Of a DNA stretch of 64,000 nt, positions 17,719 to 25,809 are shown one piece after another. The notes beneath the pieces were generated by a model. The model saw only the letters and a list, made by a program, of their open reading frames with translations, was not told where the DNA came from and did not search any database. The position numbers and the translations under genes are program-made. Source of the stretch: an uncultured Halomonas sp. (GTDB lineage: Bacteria > Pseudomonadota > Gammaproteobacteria > Pseudomonadales > Halomonadaceae); NCBI RefSeq assembly GCF_947500835.1, contig NZ_CANMTQ010000001.1:248001-312000 (forward strand). Direction: 5' to 3'. The stretch's first letter is position 1. Each line of letters opens with the position of its first letter.

Positions 17719-18015
17719 TCACGTTATCTGTCCGCGAGGACGCGCCGTCAGGTCGACACCCAGAGCACGCATGACAGTCAACATGGTTTTCAGGGTGGGG
17801 TTGCCCTGTTCACTGAACGAGCGGTAGAGCTGTTCGCGAGACAGTCCCGTTTCCCGGGATAATTCGGTCATACCCCGAGCTCTGGCAACGACGCCCAATG
17901 ATCTGGCAATGTAAGCCGTATCGCCGGTTTCCAAGGCATCAGCCAGAAAAATGGCAATGGCTTCATCGCTATCTAGCGCAGCGGCTGGATCGTAATCGTA
18001 AATATGTTCGCTCAT
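17719..18015 (-). CDS. HTH antitoxin of a RelE/HigB-like pair (COG3636 type)
   Basis: 98 aa from ATG 18015, with GGAGAG upstream; its ATG overlaps the toxin stop (ATGA). The pattern matches 'addiction module antidote' proteins: YDPAAALDSDEAIAIFLADALETGD, then YIARSLGVVARARGM and the helix-turn-helix TELSRETGLSREQLYRSFSEQGNPTLKTML (quoted in parts: LSRETGLSREQLYRS, NPTLKTMLTVMRALG). It should neutralise the upstream toxin and repress the operon, probably at the 18-bp palindrome at 18321. Toxin-first gene order is usual for this subfamily. Confidence 0.85.
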   Translation of the reverse strand: MSEHIYDYDPAAALDSDEAIAIFLADALETGDTAYIARSLGVVARARGMTELSRETGLSREQLYRSFSEQGNPTLKTMLTVMRALGVDLTARPRGQIT

Positions 18016-18320
18016 GAAGCTCTCCACTCATTTGAGAGACGCAAAGCTGTCTTGATGTCTTGCTGCTGGGTGCGCTTATCTCCTCCGCAAAGCAATAGCA
18101 CGATTTCGTTGCCATGTTGCCGGAAGTACACTCGATATCCCGGGCCATGATTGATCCGCAATTCGCTGACACCATGCCCGACCGGCTTCACATCCCCAGC
18201 TAGACCATTCGCGAGACGAAATACCCGTGCAGCAATCAAGGCCTTGGCGCGTCGATCCTTTAGCTTGCGCTCCCACTTCAAGTAGGTTTCAGTCTGTTTG
18301 ATATCGAGCATAGACATCAT
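18012..18320 (-). CDS. RelE/ParE-superfamily toxin (COG3657 addiction module killer)
   Basis: About 102 aa. The family pattern is strong: TETYLKWERKLKDRRAKALIAARVFRLANG, GDVKPVGHGVSELRINHGPGYRVYF, and LLLCGGDKRTQQQDI (in parts: KLKDRRAKALIAARV, GVSELRINHGPGYRVYF). Toxins of this group are generally ribosome-dependent mRNA cleavers. Three ATGs (18320, 18317, 18311) can serve; none has a good ribosome site, and the first lies one base from the palindromic operator, so a leaderless or near-leaderless transcript is possible. Antitoxin follows with overlapping stop/start. Confidence 0.85.
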   Translation of the reverse strand: MMSMLDIKQTETYLKWERKLKDRRAKALIAARVFRLANGLAGDVKPVGHGVSELRINHGPGYRVYFRQHGNEIVLLLCGGDKRTQQQDIKTALRLSNEWRAS

Positions 18321-18338
18321 TGTAGTTTTAAAACTACA
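18321..18338. promoter_or_regulatory. Perfect 18-bp palindrome, likely toxin-antitoxin operator
   Basis: TGTAGTTTTAAAACTACA is fully self-complementary and ends directly at the toxin start codon. Autorepression by the antitoxin through such a site is the rule in this family; the binding itself is inferred. Confidence 0.65.
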
Positions 18339-18500
18339 CATAAAGCAATGCCCGGATTCGAACAACTACTAGGAAACTTGAAAAGGGAATAACCCTTCCC
18401 TGCGCTTCGCGCCTTGACTGACACTTTTTGATGCAGCAACGCGGTTCGCGATGAAACGTCAACAGGCCCTAGGGTTACTGCGTGCTATTGCTTTAACGAC

Positions 18501-21026
18501 TCAAGTCAGCTGCCACACTAGCTGCTTCACCGCTTGGGGCCAGGAGAAGTGCTCTTCGGTGAGCTTTCGGGCGCGCTCCACCCGCGCTTCCCGGGCGTCG
18601 TCGTCGCTTGCGATCAGCTTTTGCAACGCCTTGGCGAAGTGCTCTGGTTCCGCGATCCATACCGCGCTTTCCGGGAATTCCAGACCGCGATTGCCAAAGG
18701 GGGTGGTCAGCACCGGTACGCCGCTGGCGGTGTAGTCCAGCATCTTCAGGTTGCTGCCGGAGCCGCTGAACATGGGGTTGAGCGCCACGTCCACGCTTGC
18801 CAGCAATACCCGCAGCTGAGCGTCGTCCACCCGGCCGAGGGCGCGCACGTTGGGGGGCAGATAGCGAAAGTCCGGATGCTGGCACAGGCTGCCTGCAAGA
18901 TAAAAAGCGACCTTGGGGCAGGCCGGGGCCAGGCGGCTGATGACGAACTCCGCGGCTTCCAGGTTGGGGCCGTGAAAACTGCCCAGAAACAGCGCCACCG
19001 GCCGGGTCTGGCGCAATCGCTTCTGCCAGCGCCGGCGGGCGGCGCTGCCCACGAAGGGCAGACGATCGAGATCCGCGCAATTATTGACTACCAGCCCCTT
19101 GTCCGCGGGCAAGTCGTAACGCTCGCGAAAGCGCTTCAAATCGCCCTCGGCACAGGCCAGAATATTGTCGCTCTCCTGACAGGCGATGCGCTCCGCGGTC
19201 TCGACCTCGACCATGGCCGCTTCCGCTTCGGTCACGCCTTTTTTCAGGGCATCGTTGATAATGCCGCGCTTCAAGTCAGTCTCGACGTTATGGGATTCGT
19301 ACAGCCAGGGGCCGTCGAAATGGGCTCTCAAGGCGTGCACCAGATAGGGATGGGCGCAGACTCCGAGGGTGGCGGTCACCGCATGGGCCTTCAGGGCGCG
19401 GATGTAGGCGGCGTTATGCTCCCAGCCATGAATGGCGGCAATGTCGTCCACGGAGGCGCCCAGGAGCGTCTTGCTGAGGGATTTCTGCTGCCGGGCCTGG
19501 GCCTTGCTCAAGGGAATGCCGTGCTCGAAAAGCCCCGGGGCGATTTCAACCTGCTTTTCAGTATAGTCCGGGGGGAGAAGCACCAGCAGCGTGACCCGGA
19601 CGCCCAGCTCCTGGGCGATATGCCGGTAGAGATGATACATGCGGCTCTGCCCGCCCCCCATGGGCGGATAGACGGAGTAGGTATTGAGCACCAGCCAATG
19701 GCCTTTTGAGGAGACATTCGCCATGGCGCCGGCCAGGCTGCCAGTGTCGCTTGCCGCCCCAAGGCCCGACACCACGGGAAAGGCTGGCGGCGCCTGATCC
19801 GCACTCGGATTATCGCTTAGCAGTTCGCGTACCGTGTCCGCCCAGTTGACGTGGGCCACCCGGGCCTTGGCGGCCTTGCCCATCTTTTCGGTGCGTCGGG
19901 GGTTTTCCACCGCCTGGGTGATGGCCGCTGCCAGGGCGTCCGGCTGCGGAGCCACGCTCCAGCCGGTCACGCCGTGTTCAACAAACTCATTGACGCCGCC
20001 GGTATCCGTGCAAGTAATCACCGCCTTGGCCGCCCCCATGGCCTCCACGGTGATCAGGCCGTAATCTTCGTCATAAGGTAAAAACGGCACCGCCAGGGCG
20101 TCCCGGTACTGCTCCACCACGTCGCTGTCGCGAACGAAGCCTAGAAAGCGCACCCGAGGGTCGTCTTTTGCCATTTCCTTGAGCTCGGCTTCCATGGGGC
20201 CGGTGCCGGCGATGCGCAGCTCGCAGTCCACCTCGGTCTGCAGGAAGGCCCGCAGCAGCAGTTCGATACGCTTGGGGCCATCCAGGCGGCTGACGGTGAA
20301 GAGATAATCATAATGCCGCCCCTCGAATACCGGCAGATCCGAGGGGTGATGAATGATCTGGATCGGTACGCCTTCAGGGAAGTAGTCGGCGCGGCGCGTG
20401 ACGTTGCGGGAAATGGCAGCAAACCGGGCAATCGCCTTGGGGGCAAGCGCGATGGCGTCCAGATGATGCACGATGGCACGGCTCAAAGGGCCGGGAAAGT
20501 GCAGAAGGCCGTCTCGCACGCTCTGGGGCAGGGTGCGATCGTTCATCAAGCCCTGCACCCGGGCAAACAGTTCCGGCAGCTGGGCCCGTTCCGGAGTGGA
20601 CGCAAGCAGACGACGCAAGCCCTTCAAACGCGGATGATGGCGCAAGAGCTTGATGCCACGCCGGCCCTTCTCCACCGGCCAGGCCTCCGGCTCGAAGGCA
20701 TCGACAGCGGCCCGGTCCGGCCAGGGGTAGGTGTCGTAAAGCCCGCGCAGGGTGTGTTGCAGATACACATGATGCTGCGGGTGCTCGATCATCCAGGCCG
20801 GGTACTTGGTGGAGATCACTCGGTCGAAGTGACTCAGATCGAGCTCGGCAAAGCGCTGATAGCTTGCCATCAGCTCCGGGAAGTTGCGCTCCGGGCTTGG
20901 CAGCTTGATCAGCTCCATCTGGTGATCGCTGAGCTGATTGGTGTGGTGCAAAAGCCCCCACCAGAGCTTTTCCGCACCGCCCACGGTAAAGGGCACGGCG
21001 CTGGGGGCAACAAGTGCGATCTTCAT
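18501..21026 (-). CDS. Fused double GT4 glycosyltransferase
   Basis: 841 aa with two GT-B glycosyltransferases. The first (about 1-410) starts MKIALVAPSAVPFTVGGAEK and has FTVSRLDGPKRIELLL, ELRIAGTGPME, and the donor-site stretch PYDEDYGLITVEAMGAAKAVITCTDTGG, with the E-x7-E-like region of family GT4. The second (about 440-841) starts with NTYSVYPPMGGGQSRMYHLY and has VALFLGSFHGPN, then NPMFSGSGSNLKMLDYTASGVPVLTTPFGNRG. Both act in the cytoplasm on lipid-linked chains using nucleotide sugars. It is the last gene of the twelve-gene operon, 67 bases after its neighbour. Sugar specificity cannot be read; two activities in one chain suggest alternating linkages. Confidence 0.85.
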   Translation of the reverse strand: MKIALVAPSAVPFTVGGAEKLWWGLLHHTNQLSDHQMELIKLPSPERNFPELMASYQRFAELDLSHFDRVISTKYPAWMIEHPQHHVYLQHTLRGLYDTYPWPDRAAVDAFEPEAWPVEKGRRGIKLLRHHPRLKGLRRLLASTPERAQLPELFARVQGLMNDRTLPQSVRDGLLHFPGPLSRAIVHHLDAIALAPKAIARFAAISRNVTRRADYFPEGVPIQIIHHPSDLPVFEGRHYDYLFTVSRLDGPKRIELLLRAFLQTEVDCELRIAGTGPMEAELKEMAKDDPRVRFLGFVRDSDVVEQYRDALAVPFLPYDEDYGLITVEAMGAAKAVITCTDTGGVNEFVEHGVTGWSVAPQPDALAAAITQAVENPRRTEKMGKAAKARVAHVNWADTVRELLSDNPSADQAPPAFPVVSGLGAASDTGSLAGAMANVSSKGHWLVLNTYSVYPPMGGGQSRMYHLYRHIAQELGVRVTLLVLLPPDYTEKQVEIAPGLFEHGIPLSKAQARQQKSLSKTLLGASVDDIAAIHGWEHNAAYIRALKAHAVTATLGVCAHPYLVHALRAHFDGPWLYESHNVETDLKRGIINDALKKGVTEAEAAMVEVETAERIACQESDNILACAEGDLKRFRERYDLPADKGLVVNNCADLDRLPFVGSAARRRWQKRLRQTRPVALFLGSFHGPNLEAAEFVISRLAPACPKVAFYLAGSLCQHPDFRYLPPNVRALGRVDDAQLRVLLASVDVALNPMFSGSGSNLKMLDYTASGVPVLTTPFGNRGLEFPESAVWIAEPEHFAKALQKLIASDDDAREARVERARKLTEEHFSWPQAVKQLVWQLT

Positions 21027-21093
21027 TCCCTGACCTCGTTCATTGCCTGGTCCTTTTCATTCCCCGCTTCGTTCATTCCCCTGCCCTTCCTTG

Positions 21094-22125
21094 TCAGGTT
21101 CTATCCAGCAGGCGCTCCACCACCTGGGGCCACGTGATGCCGGCGCGGTGATAGGCGTCAAGCCCGGCCCGGCCCATTTGTGCGCTGCGCTCCCGATTGG
21201 CGTAGGCCTCATCGATGGCGGCGGCGATGGCTTCCGGCTCCGGGGGCAGCACCCAGCCGGTCTCGTCGTGTTGAACGAACTCCCTCGGGCCGCCGCTGTC
21301 TTCGCAGGTGATTACCGGCTTGCTGGAGAGCATGGCTTCCAGGGTGATGTAGCCGTAGTCCTCGTCCTTGGGGCCGAAGAACACCGCCAGGGAGTGGGCA
21401 TACCAGGCGCGCTTTTCCGCCTCGCTGAAACGTCCGGTGAGACGCACACGGTCACTCAGCTTGTGCTTCTCGATGAGCCGCTGATAGCGCTCCGCCTGAC
21501 CGCCGCTGCCGGCGATCAGGATGCGCACCGGGCTTTTCAGGTGCCGCGCCGCCTCGATCAACAGGTCCTGGCGCTTGAGGCTTTCCAGGCGGCTGGGGCA
21601 GAACACATAGCCCCAGTCCTCGTCGCAGTAGAAGCGCTCTGCATCAAAGGGCGGATGGTACAGCGGCCTGGCGGTCAGGTCGTTGTAGGTAGCCATGCGC
21701 TCGGCGACTCGTCGGGAGTTGGCGAACAGCGCCTTGGCCCGACCGAGGTGGCGCTTGTCAAAAGCGTGAATGGCCTTGCGCAGCTCCCGTTGCTCTTTTG
21801 TCGCCTTGTCGTCTTCCCAGAGTTCGTACATGGCGCGATGCTGGTGCATCACCCATACCACATGCTCCGGGTGATTCACGCCGTAGCCAGGAAACTGCAG
21901 GCTGATGGTGCGATCGATGGCCTGACCGTTGGGGGCGGTGAAGTCCAGGGTCTCGACATACTCCATCAGCCGGTGAATGTCGCTTTCCGGCTGAAAACGA
22001 AACGGGAAGCGCAGCAGCTCCGCCTCGTGGCCATGCACTTTGAGGGCGCGGGTCACGCCCTCGATGTGATAATCCGCGCCGCCGTGCAGAAAAGGCACCA
22101 GATTGGCGGTGACCAGCACTCTCAT
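21094..22125 (-). CDS. GT4-family glycosyltransferase
   Basis: 343 aa. N terminus MRVLVTANLVPFLHGGADYHIEGV; glycosyltransferase core VFCPSRLESLKRQDLLIEA, RILIAGSGGQAERY and the donor site FFGPKDEDYGYITLEAMLSSKPVITCEDSGGPREFV (in parts). This is a standard GT4 GT-B layout, and the E...E spacing of the nucleotide-binding loop is kept. It overlaps the upstream methyltransferase gene by four bases (ATGA), so both are translated from one mRNA. It resembles the first half of the downstream 841-aa protein, suggesting duplication within the locus. Function: one sugar-addition step in the exported polysaccharide; specificity unknown. Confidence 0.85.
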   Translation of the reverse strand: MRVLVTANLVPFLHGGADYHIEGVTRALKVHGHEAELLRFPFRFQPESDIHRLMEYVETLDFTAPNGQAIDRTISLQFPGYGVNHPEHVVWVMHQHRAMYELWEDDKATKEQRELRKAIHAFDKRHLGRAKALFANSRRVAERMATYNDLTARPLYHPPFDAERFYCDEDWGYVFCPSRLESLKRQDLLIEAARHLKSPVRILIAGSGGQAERYQRLIEKHKLSDRVRLTGRFSEAEKRAWYAHSLAVFFGPKDEDYGYITLEAMLSSKPVITCEDSGGPREFVQHDETGWVLPPEPEAIAAAIDEAYANRERSAQMGRAGLDAYHRAGITWPQVVERLLDRT

Positions 22126-23750
22126 GCGCTCGCCTCCTGGCTCTTGTCGTCCGCAGGCGCGTCATTGGACGCCTCGACGTTCTGCTCTTCCTCGGTCATC
22201 TTTTGCGCGGTCAGCTCCGTTGGCGCGGCCTTGAGCCCTACCACGGCGAAGTCCTGGGGGCCGCACAGGTGACCATTGACCCGCTCCGTCAAGGGGTCGT
22301 TGCCGGGCACCTTGGCTTCTTCCGGGTAAGGGTTGAAGCGGCGCACCTCCACCTCGGCGAAGCCGTGATAGGTCAGCAGGAACGACATGGCAGTCGGCGT
22401 GAGCGGATTGAGATGGGTGGGGTCGTGATAGAAGGTATGACTGCCCACCAGAATGTTCTCCGGGTTGGGGGTCTCCATTATCAACACGCCCCCCGGCGCC
22501 AGCACCCGCTGGGCTTCATCCACCAGGGCGTAGAGCACATCGAAGGGCAGATGCTCGGCAATATGAAAAGCGCTGATCAGGGCGTGGCTATCGTCCGGCT
22601 GGCGGCGCAGCTCGGCGATAGCGTCATCGTGAACCACGTCAAAGCCGAGGGTGTGGCAGTGATCCACCATGGCGACGTTGAGATCCACGCCGCGAGCCTC
22701 GAAGCCCTCGTTTGCCAGCAGCTTGAGCCATTCGCCCCGGCCGCAGCCCACGTCCAGAGTCTTCTTACCCGCTTGCCGGGCGGCATCGATCTGGGGTTGA
22801 TACTGGCGCAGATGGGCGGCGATCTGGGCTTCGCTGCCACGACAGGCGTCTTCAAAGGCCAGGTAGTAGGCGTCGATCAGATCCTGGGACAGCGCCTCGG
22901 CTTGCTTTGGCGTAGCGGGCAGCTGGGCCGGGTCGGTCACCAGGCGCTCCACGGCCCGGCGCTGGTGCTGCAGGGCGCTCCACAGGGCAGGCTGATGGCG
23001 TTCCAGCTCATTGATGCGCTGGCCGGTCTGTTTGAAATCGCTCTGCATCTGCTCCTGTTGAGCCTCTAACTGCTCTTCCTGAGTCTGCAATCGAGCGTTC
23101 TGGTCCTTGGCGTCCGCGCGGTCTCGTTCAAGCTCCGAGTCATGGCGGCGCAGGTCGTTTTCAAGCTCGATCAGCACGTCCTGCAGGATGTTATTGCGCC
23201 GGGCCTGCTCTGCCTCGAGCCGCGCAAGGCGCTCTTGCTCGCGCCAACGCGGGCGCATCAGGACGCCCACCAGTCGGTACACCAGCCGCACCGGCGGACG
23301 TATCAGCTTGCTCATTATTCCCGGGCGCTCGACGATTCGCACGGGCAGCCTGAGCAGGCGCTGGTGGGGAATGACGATGCCCTTGTTGTTCAGGTGCTGG
23401 CGGCACTCGCTGGCGCGCAGCAGGTCGCCCAGCACGTAAAGCCGCCCGCAGCGGGGCAGCTCGGTCAGGTAGCTCTGCAGCCCCACCGGATCGACGTCCC
23501 GGCCCAGCAGCAGGCGGTAGCTGCGCTGTAAAAAGGCAGGGTCGTTTGAGAGCGGCGTGACGAGTTCTTCAAGACGCGGATTCCAGGGGTTCTTGATGGG
23601 AATCTCGGGTTCCGCGTTCAAGCGCTCGAGCATCTGCTGGCGATCGACGCCGGCGGGCGGCTCAGCACTGGGCTCGTCGAGGTCGAGCTGGCGAGCCACG
23701 CTTTTCAAGCGATCGATCAGGCTGTCGATGTCGTTGAAGGTCTTGGACAT
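22122..23750 (-). CDS. SAM methyltransferase with DUF4214-like segment and coiled coil (putative chain terminator)
   Basis: 542 aa in three parts. Residues about 65-120 read DPAFLQRSYRLLLGRDVDPVGLQSYL...GDLLRASE, a DUF4214-like module as in the surface proteins of this window. Residues about 180-260 are a charged coiled coil rich in E/Q/R. Residues about 320-500 are a class I methyltransferase: LDVGCGRGEWLKLLANEGFEARGVDLN, ISAFHIAEHLPF, VLAPGGVLIMETPNPEN. It lies 12 bases before wzt. In E. coli O8/O9a the WbdD methyltransferase, with its own coiled-coil ruler, caps the chain and Wzt reads the cap; this protein has the same combination of parts, so a capping/length-control role is a reasonable inference. 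The substrate is unproven. Confidence 0.8.
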   Translation of the reverse strand: MSKTFNDIDSLIDRLKSVARQLDLDEPSAEPPAGVDRQQMLERLNAEPEIPIKNPWNPRLEELVTPLSNDPAFLQRSYRLLLGRDVDPVGLQSYLTELPRCGRLYVLGDLLRASECRQHLNNKGIVIPHQRLLRLPVRIVERPGIMSKLIRPPVRLVYRLVGVLMRPRWREQERLARLEAEQARRNNILQDVLIELENDLRRHDSELERDRADAKDQNARLQTQEEQLEAQQEQMQSDFKQTGQRINELERHQPALWSALQHQRRAVERLVTDPAQLPATPKQAEALSQDLIDAYYLAFEDACRGSEAQIAAHLRQYQPQIDAARQAGKKTLDVGCGRGEWLKLLANEGFEARGVDLNVAMVDHCHTLGFDVVHDDAIAELRRQPDDSHALISAFHIAEHLPFDVLYALVDEAQRVLAPGGVLIMETPNPENILVGSHTFYHDPTHLNPLTPTAMSFLLTYHGFAEVEVRRFNPYPEEAKVPGNDPLTERVNGHLCGPQDFAVVGLKAAPTELTAQKMTEEEQNVEASNDAPADDKSQEASA

Positions 23751-23762
23751 GAGCGTTCGTTC

Positions 23763-24989
23763 CTAAGGCTGCTGGCTGGCGGTATCCGGGGTTTTCACCG
23801 GGGCCAGCTGTAATTCCATGGGCAGGCGGCAGACACCGGAGAACAGGTGCTGCTTGTAGCCCGCCACTTCAAACTGCAGATAACTGTCACACCACCAGTA
23901 GCAGTCTTCCAGATGGTGCTCGCGGCTGTGCAACCCCACGGTGACGGTATACTTGCCCGGGGCGATGTCCGCCTTGAAACGCAGGTGCACCTGCTGGGAT
24001 TGGGACTGTTTCAGCGACAGGGTCTGGCCGAGCTGGAAGGTGTTGACGCCAAAGATATCCTGACCGAAACGGTCCCGCACCAGCAGGCCCAGGGTCACGT
24101 CCTCGACGTGGGTACTGGCCTTCAGGGTCAGGCACACGTCCAGCGTTTCGCCGCTGGCGATGGTGGTGCTCTCGCTGTCGTCGCCTTTGAGTTCGCCGTC
24201 GATGACGCGAATCTCGCCGCTGCCGTAGGCGCCGTGATGGCGATTCTGGTGGCGCCCCTCTTCCTCTTCCGCCTGGCGGGCCATGATGCGGTTGTAGCGA
24301 TTGACCGCATCGTCCGCGTCGCCGTTGAAGACCACATGGCCGTCTTCGAGCACCAAGGCCCGGTCGCAGAGCATCTTGACCGCATTGAGATCATGGGAGA
24401 CGAACAGGATCGAGCCGCCGCTGTCCTTGAACTCGCGAATGCGCTTCATGCACTTCTGCTGGAAGTAGCCATCCCCTACCGACAAGGCTTCGTCCACCAG
24501 AAAGCAGCGCGGGTCCGCGTGGATGGCAATGGAAAACGCCAGGCGCATGACCATGCCGGAAGAATAGGTGCGAAGCGGCTCGTCGATGTAGCCGCCAAGC
24601 TCGGAGAAGTCGATGATGGCGTCCCGACGGGCCTCGATCTCATCGTGGGTCATGCCCAGCATCAGGGCGTTGGCGTTGATGTTCTGGCGCCCGGTCAGCT
24701 CCACGTTGAAGCCGGTGCCCAGCTCCAGAAGGCCGGTGATGCGCCCATCGATGTCGATTTGTCCGCTGTCCGGCAAGAGTACGCCGGTAAGCAGCTTGAG
24801 CAGCGTCGATTTGCCGGCGCCGTTGCGGCCCAGCACCCCCAGCACTTCGCCGGGAGCAACCTGAAAGCTTACGTCCTTCAGGGCGTGGTAGCTGGTATGA
24901 CGGCTTTTTCCGGTGACGGCTTCGAGGAAGCGGTCGATGGGCCGGTGAAACAGCTTGAAGGACTTGTTGAGGCCTTGAATCTCGATCAT
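23763..24989 (-). CDS. wzt: Polysaccharide ABC exporter ATPase with C-terminal Wzt domain
   Basis: 408 aa from ATG 24989 (AAGGGAG ahead), preferred over an upstream TTG. ABC ATPase of the O-antigen/teichoic-acid type: Walker A VLGRNGAGKSTLLKLL (near residue 60), signature YSSGMVMRLAFS, Walker B CFLVDEALSVGDGYF, switch HDLNAV. Residues about 265-395 form an additional beta-rich domain (GSGEIRVIDGEL, VEDVTLGLLVRDRFGQDIFGVNTF, HLEDCYWWCDSYLQFEV), the Wzt-C carbohydrate-binding domain found where the exporter selects chains by a terminal modification. Pairs with Wzm at 25001, 11 bases upstream. Acts at the inner face of the cytoplasmic membrane. The Wzt-C domain is the strongest evidence that a capped chain is the substrate. 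Confidence 0.95.
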   Translation of the reverse strand: MIEIQGLNKSFKLFHRPIDRFLEAVTGKSRHTSYHALKDVSFQVAPGEVLGVLGRNGAGKSTLLKLLTGVLLPDSGQIDIDGRITGLLELGTGFNVELTGRQNINANALMLGMTHDEIEARRDAIIDFSELGGYIDEPLRTYSSGMVMRLAFSIAIHADPRCFLVDEALSVGDGYFQQKCMKRIREFKDSGGSILFVSHDLNAVKMLCDRALVLEDGHVVFNGDADDAVNRYNRIMARQAEEEEGRHQNRHHGAYGSGEIRVIDGELKGDDSESTTIASGETLDVCLTLKASTHVEDVTLGLLVRDRFGQDIFGVNTFQLGQTLSLKQSQSQQVHLRFKADIAPGKYTVTVGLHSREHHLEDCYWWCDSYLQFEVAGYKQHLFSGVCRLPMELQLAPVKTPDTASQQP

Positions 24990-25000
24990 GTCAGGCTCCC

Positions 25001-25804
25001 TTACAGGCAATCGCGCAGATCGCGCTCGGTTCTACCCAACAGCCATAGGGACAGCGATAGCACCCCGGCGGTGACCAGCGCAAACAGCGCAATATGGGAC
25101 AGGTCCGGCAGACGCTGATACATGATCAGGTCGCGATAGGAATTGACCAGGGTATAAAACGGGTTGAGCTGCATCCAGGGTAGCGCCCAAGGCGGAATGA
25201 TTTCCGGCACATAGACGATGGGGGTGATCCAGAACCACACCTGCAGCACTACGGCCACCACCTCCTTGATGTCTTTCAAATACACCGCCATGACCGCAAG
25301 CCCAAGCCCCACCGCATAGACGCTAATGCACTGCAGGGCAAAAACCAGCGGCACGCCGAGCCAGTAAAGCGTGATGGGAAAGCCGATCAGCACCAGAAAG
25401 CCGATGAAGAAGCACATGCTGATGATATAGACGATGGTTTCCGCCAATAGCACTGCAAGGGGCAGCGCCGGCAGGGAGATGTTCACCTTGGTGACCAGAT
25501 TGCTCTGATCGCGGAACAGATTGGTGATGCGGGCAAGACTGTTGGCGAAGGCAGTCCAGGCCAGTACCCCGCAGATGAGATAGATGCTGTAGGAATACTG
25601 GTCGATCTCGGCGCCGAAGCCTTCGAGCTTGGCTCCCATGATGCGGGAGAACACCAGCACGAAGACCAGGATATTGACCAGCGGGCCGATGAAGGTCCAG
25701 GTGGCGCCCAGCAGCGACCCGGAATGGCGGTCGATGAGGTCCTGTCGGGCCAGATGCAGTATCACCGGTATGCTGGCGCGCAGATCGCGAAGGTGTTGTC
25801 GCAT
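25001..25804 (-). CDS. wzm: Polysaccharide ABC exporter permease
   Basis: 267 aa from ATG 25804 (an upstream in-frame TTG at 25813 is possible). It has the ABC-2 permease layout: amphipathic start HLARQDLIDRHSGSLLGATWTFIGPLVNILVFVLVF and six membrane segments, with the typical LGLAVMAVYLKDIKEVVAVVLQVWFWITPIVYVPE near residue 190. Together with Wzt it moves undecaprenol-linked polysaccharide across the inner membrane. It begins six bases after the stop of the preceding glycosyltransferase gene. No KpsM/KpsT pair is seen in this window, so this transporter may serve this operon's polymer only. Confidence 0.95.
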   Translation of the reverse strand: MRQHLRDLRASIPVILHLARQDLIDRHSGSLLGATWTFIGPLVNILVFVLVFSRIMGAKLEGFGAEIDQYSYSIYLICGVLAWTAFANSLARITNLFRDQSNLVTKVNISLPALPLAVLLAETIVYIISMCFFIGFLVLIGFPITLYWLGVPLVFALQCISVYAVGLGLAVMAVYLKDIKEVVAVVLQVWFWITPIVYVPEIIPPWALPWMQLNPFYTLVNSYRDLIMYQRLPDLSHIALFALVTAGVLSLSLWLLGRTERDLRDCL

Positions 25805-25809
25805 GGCGT

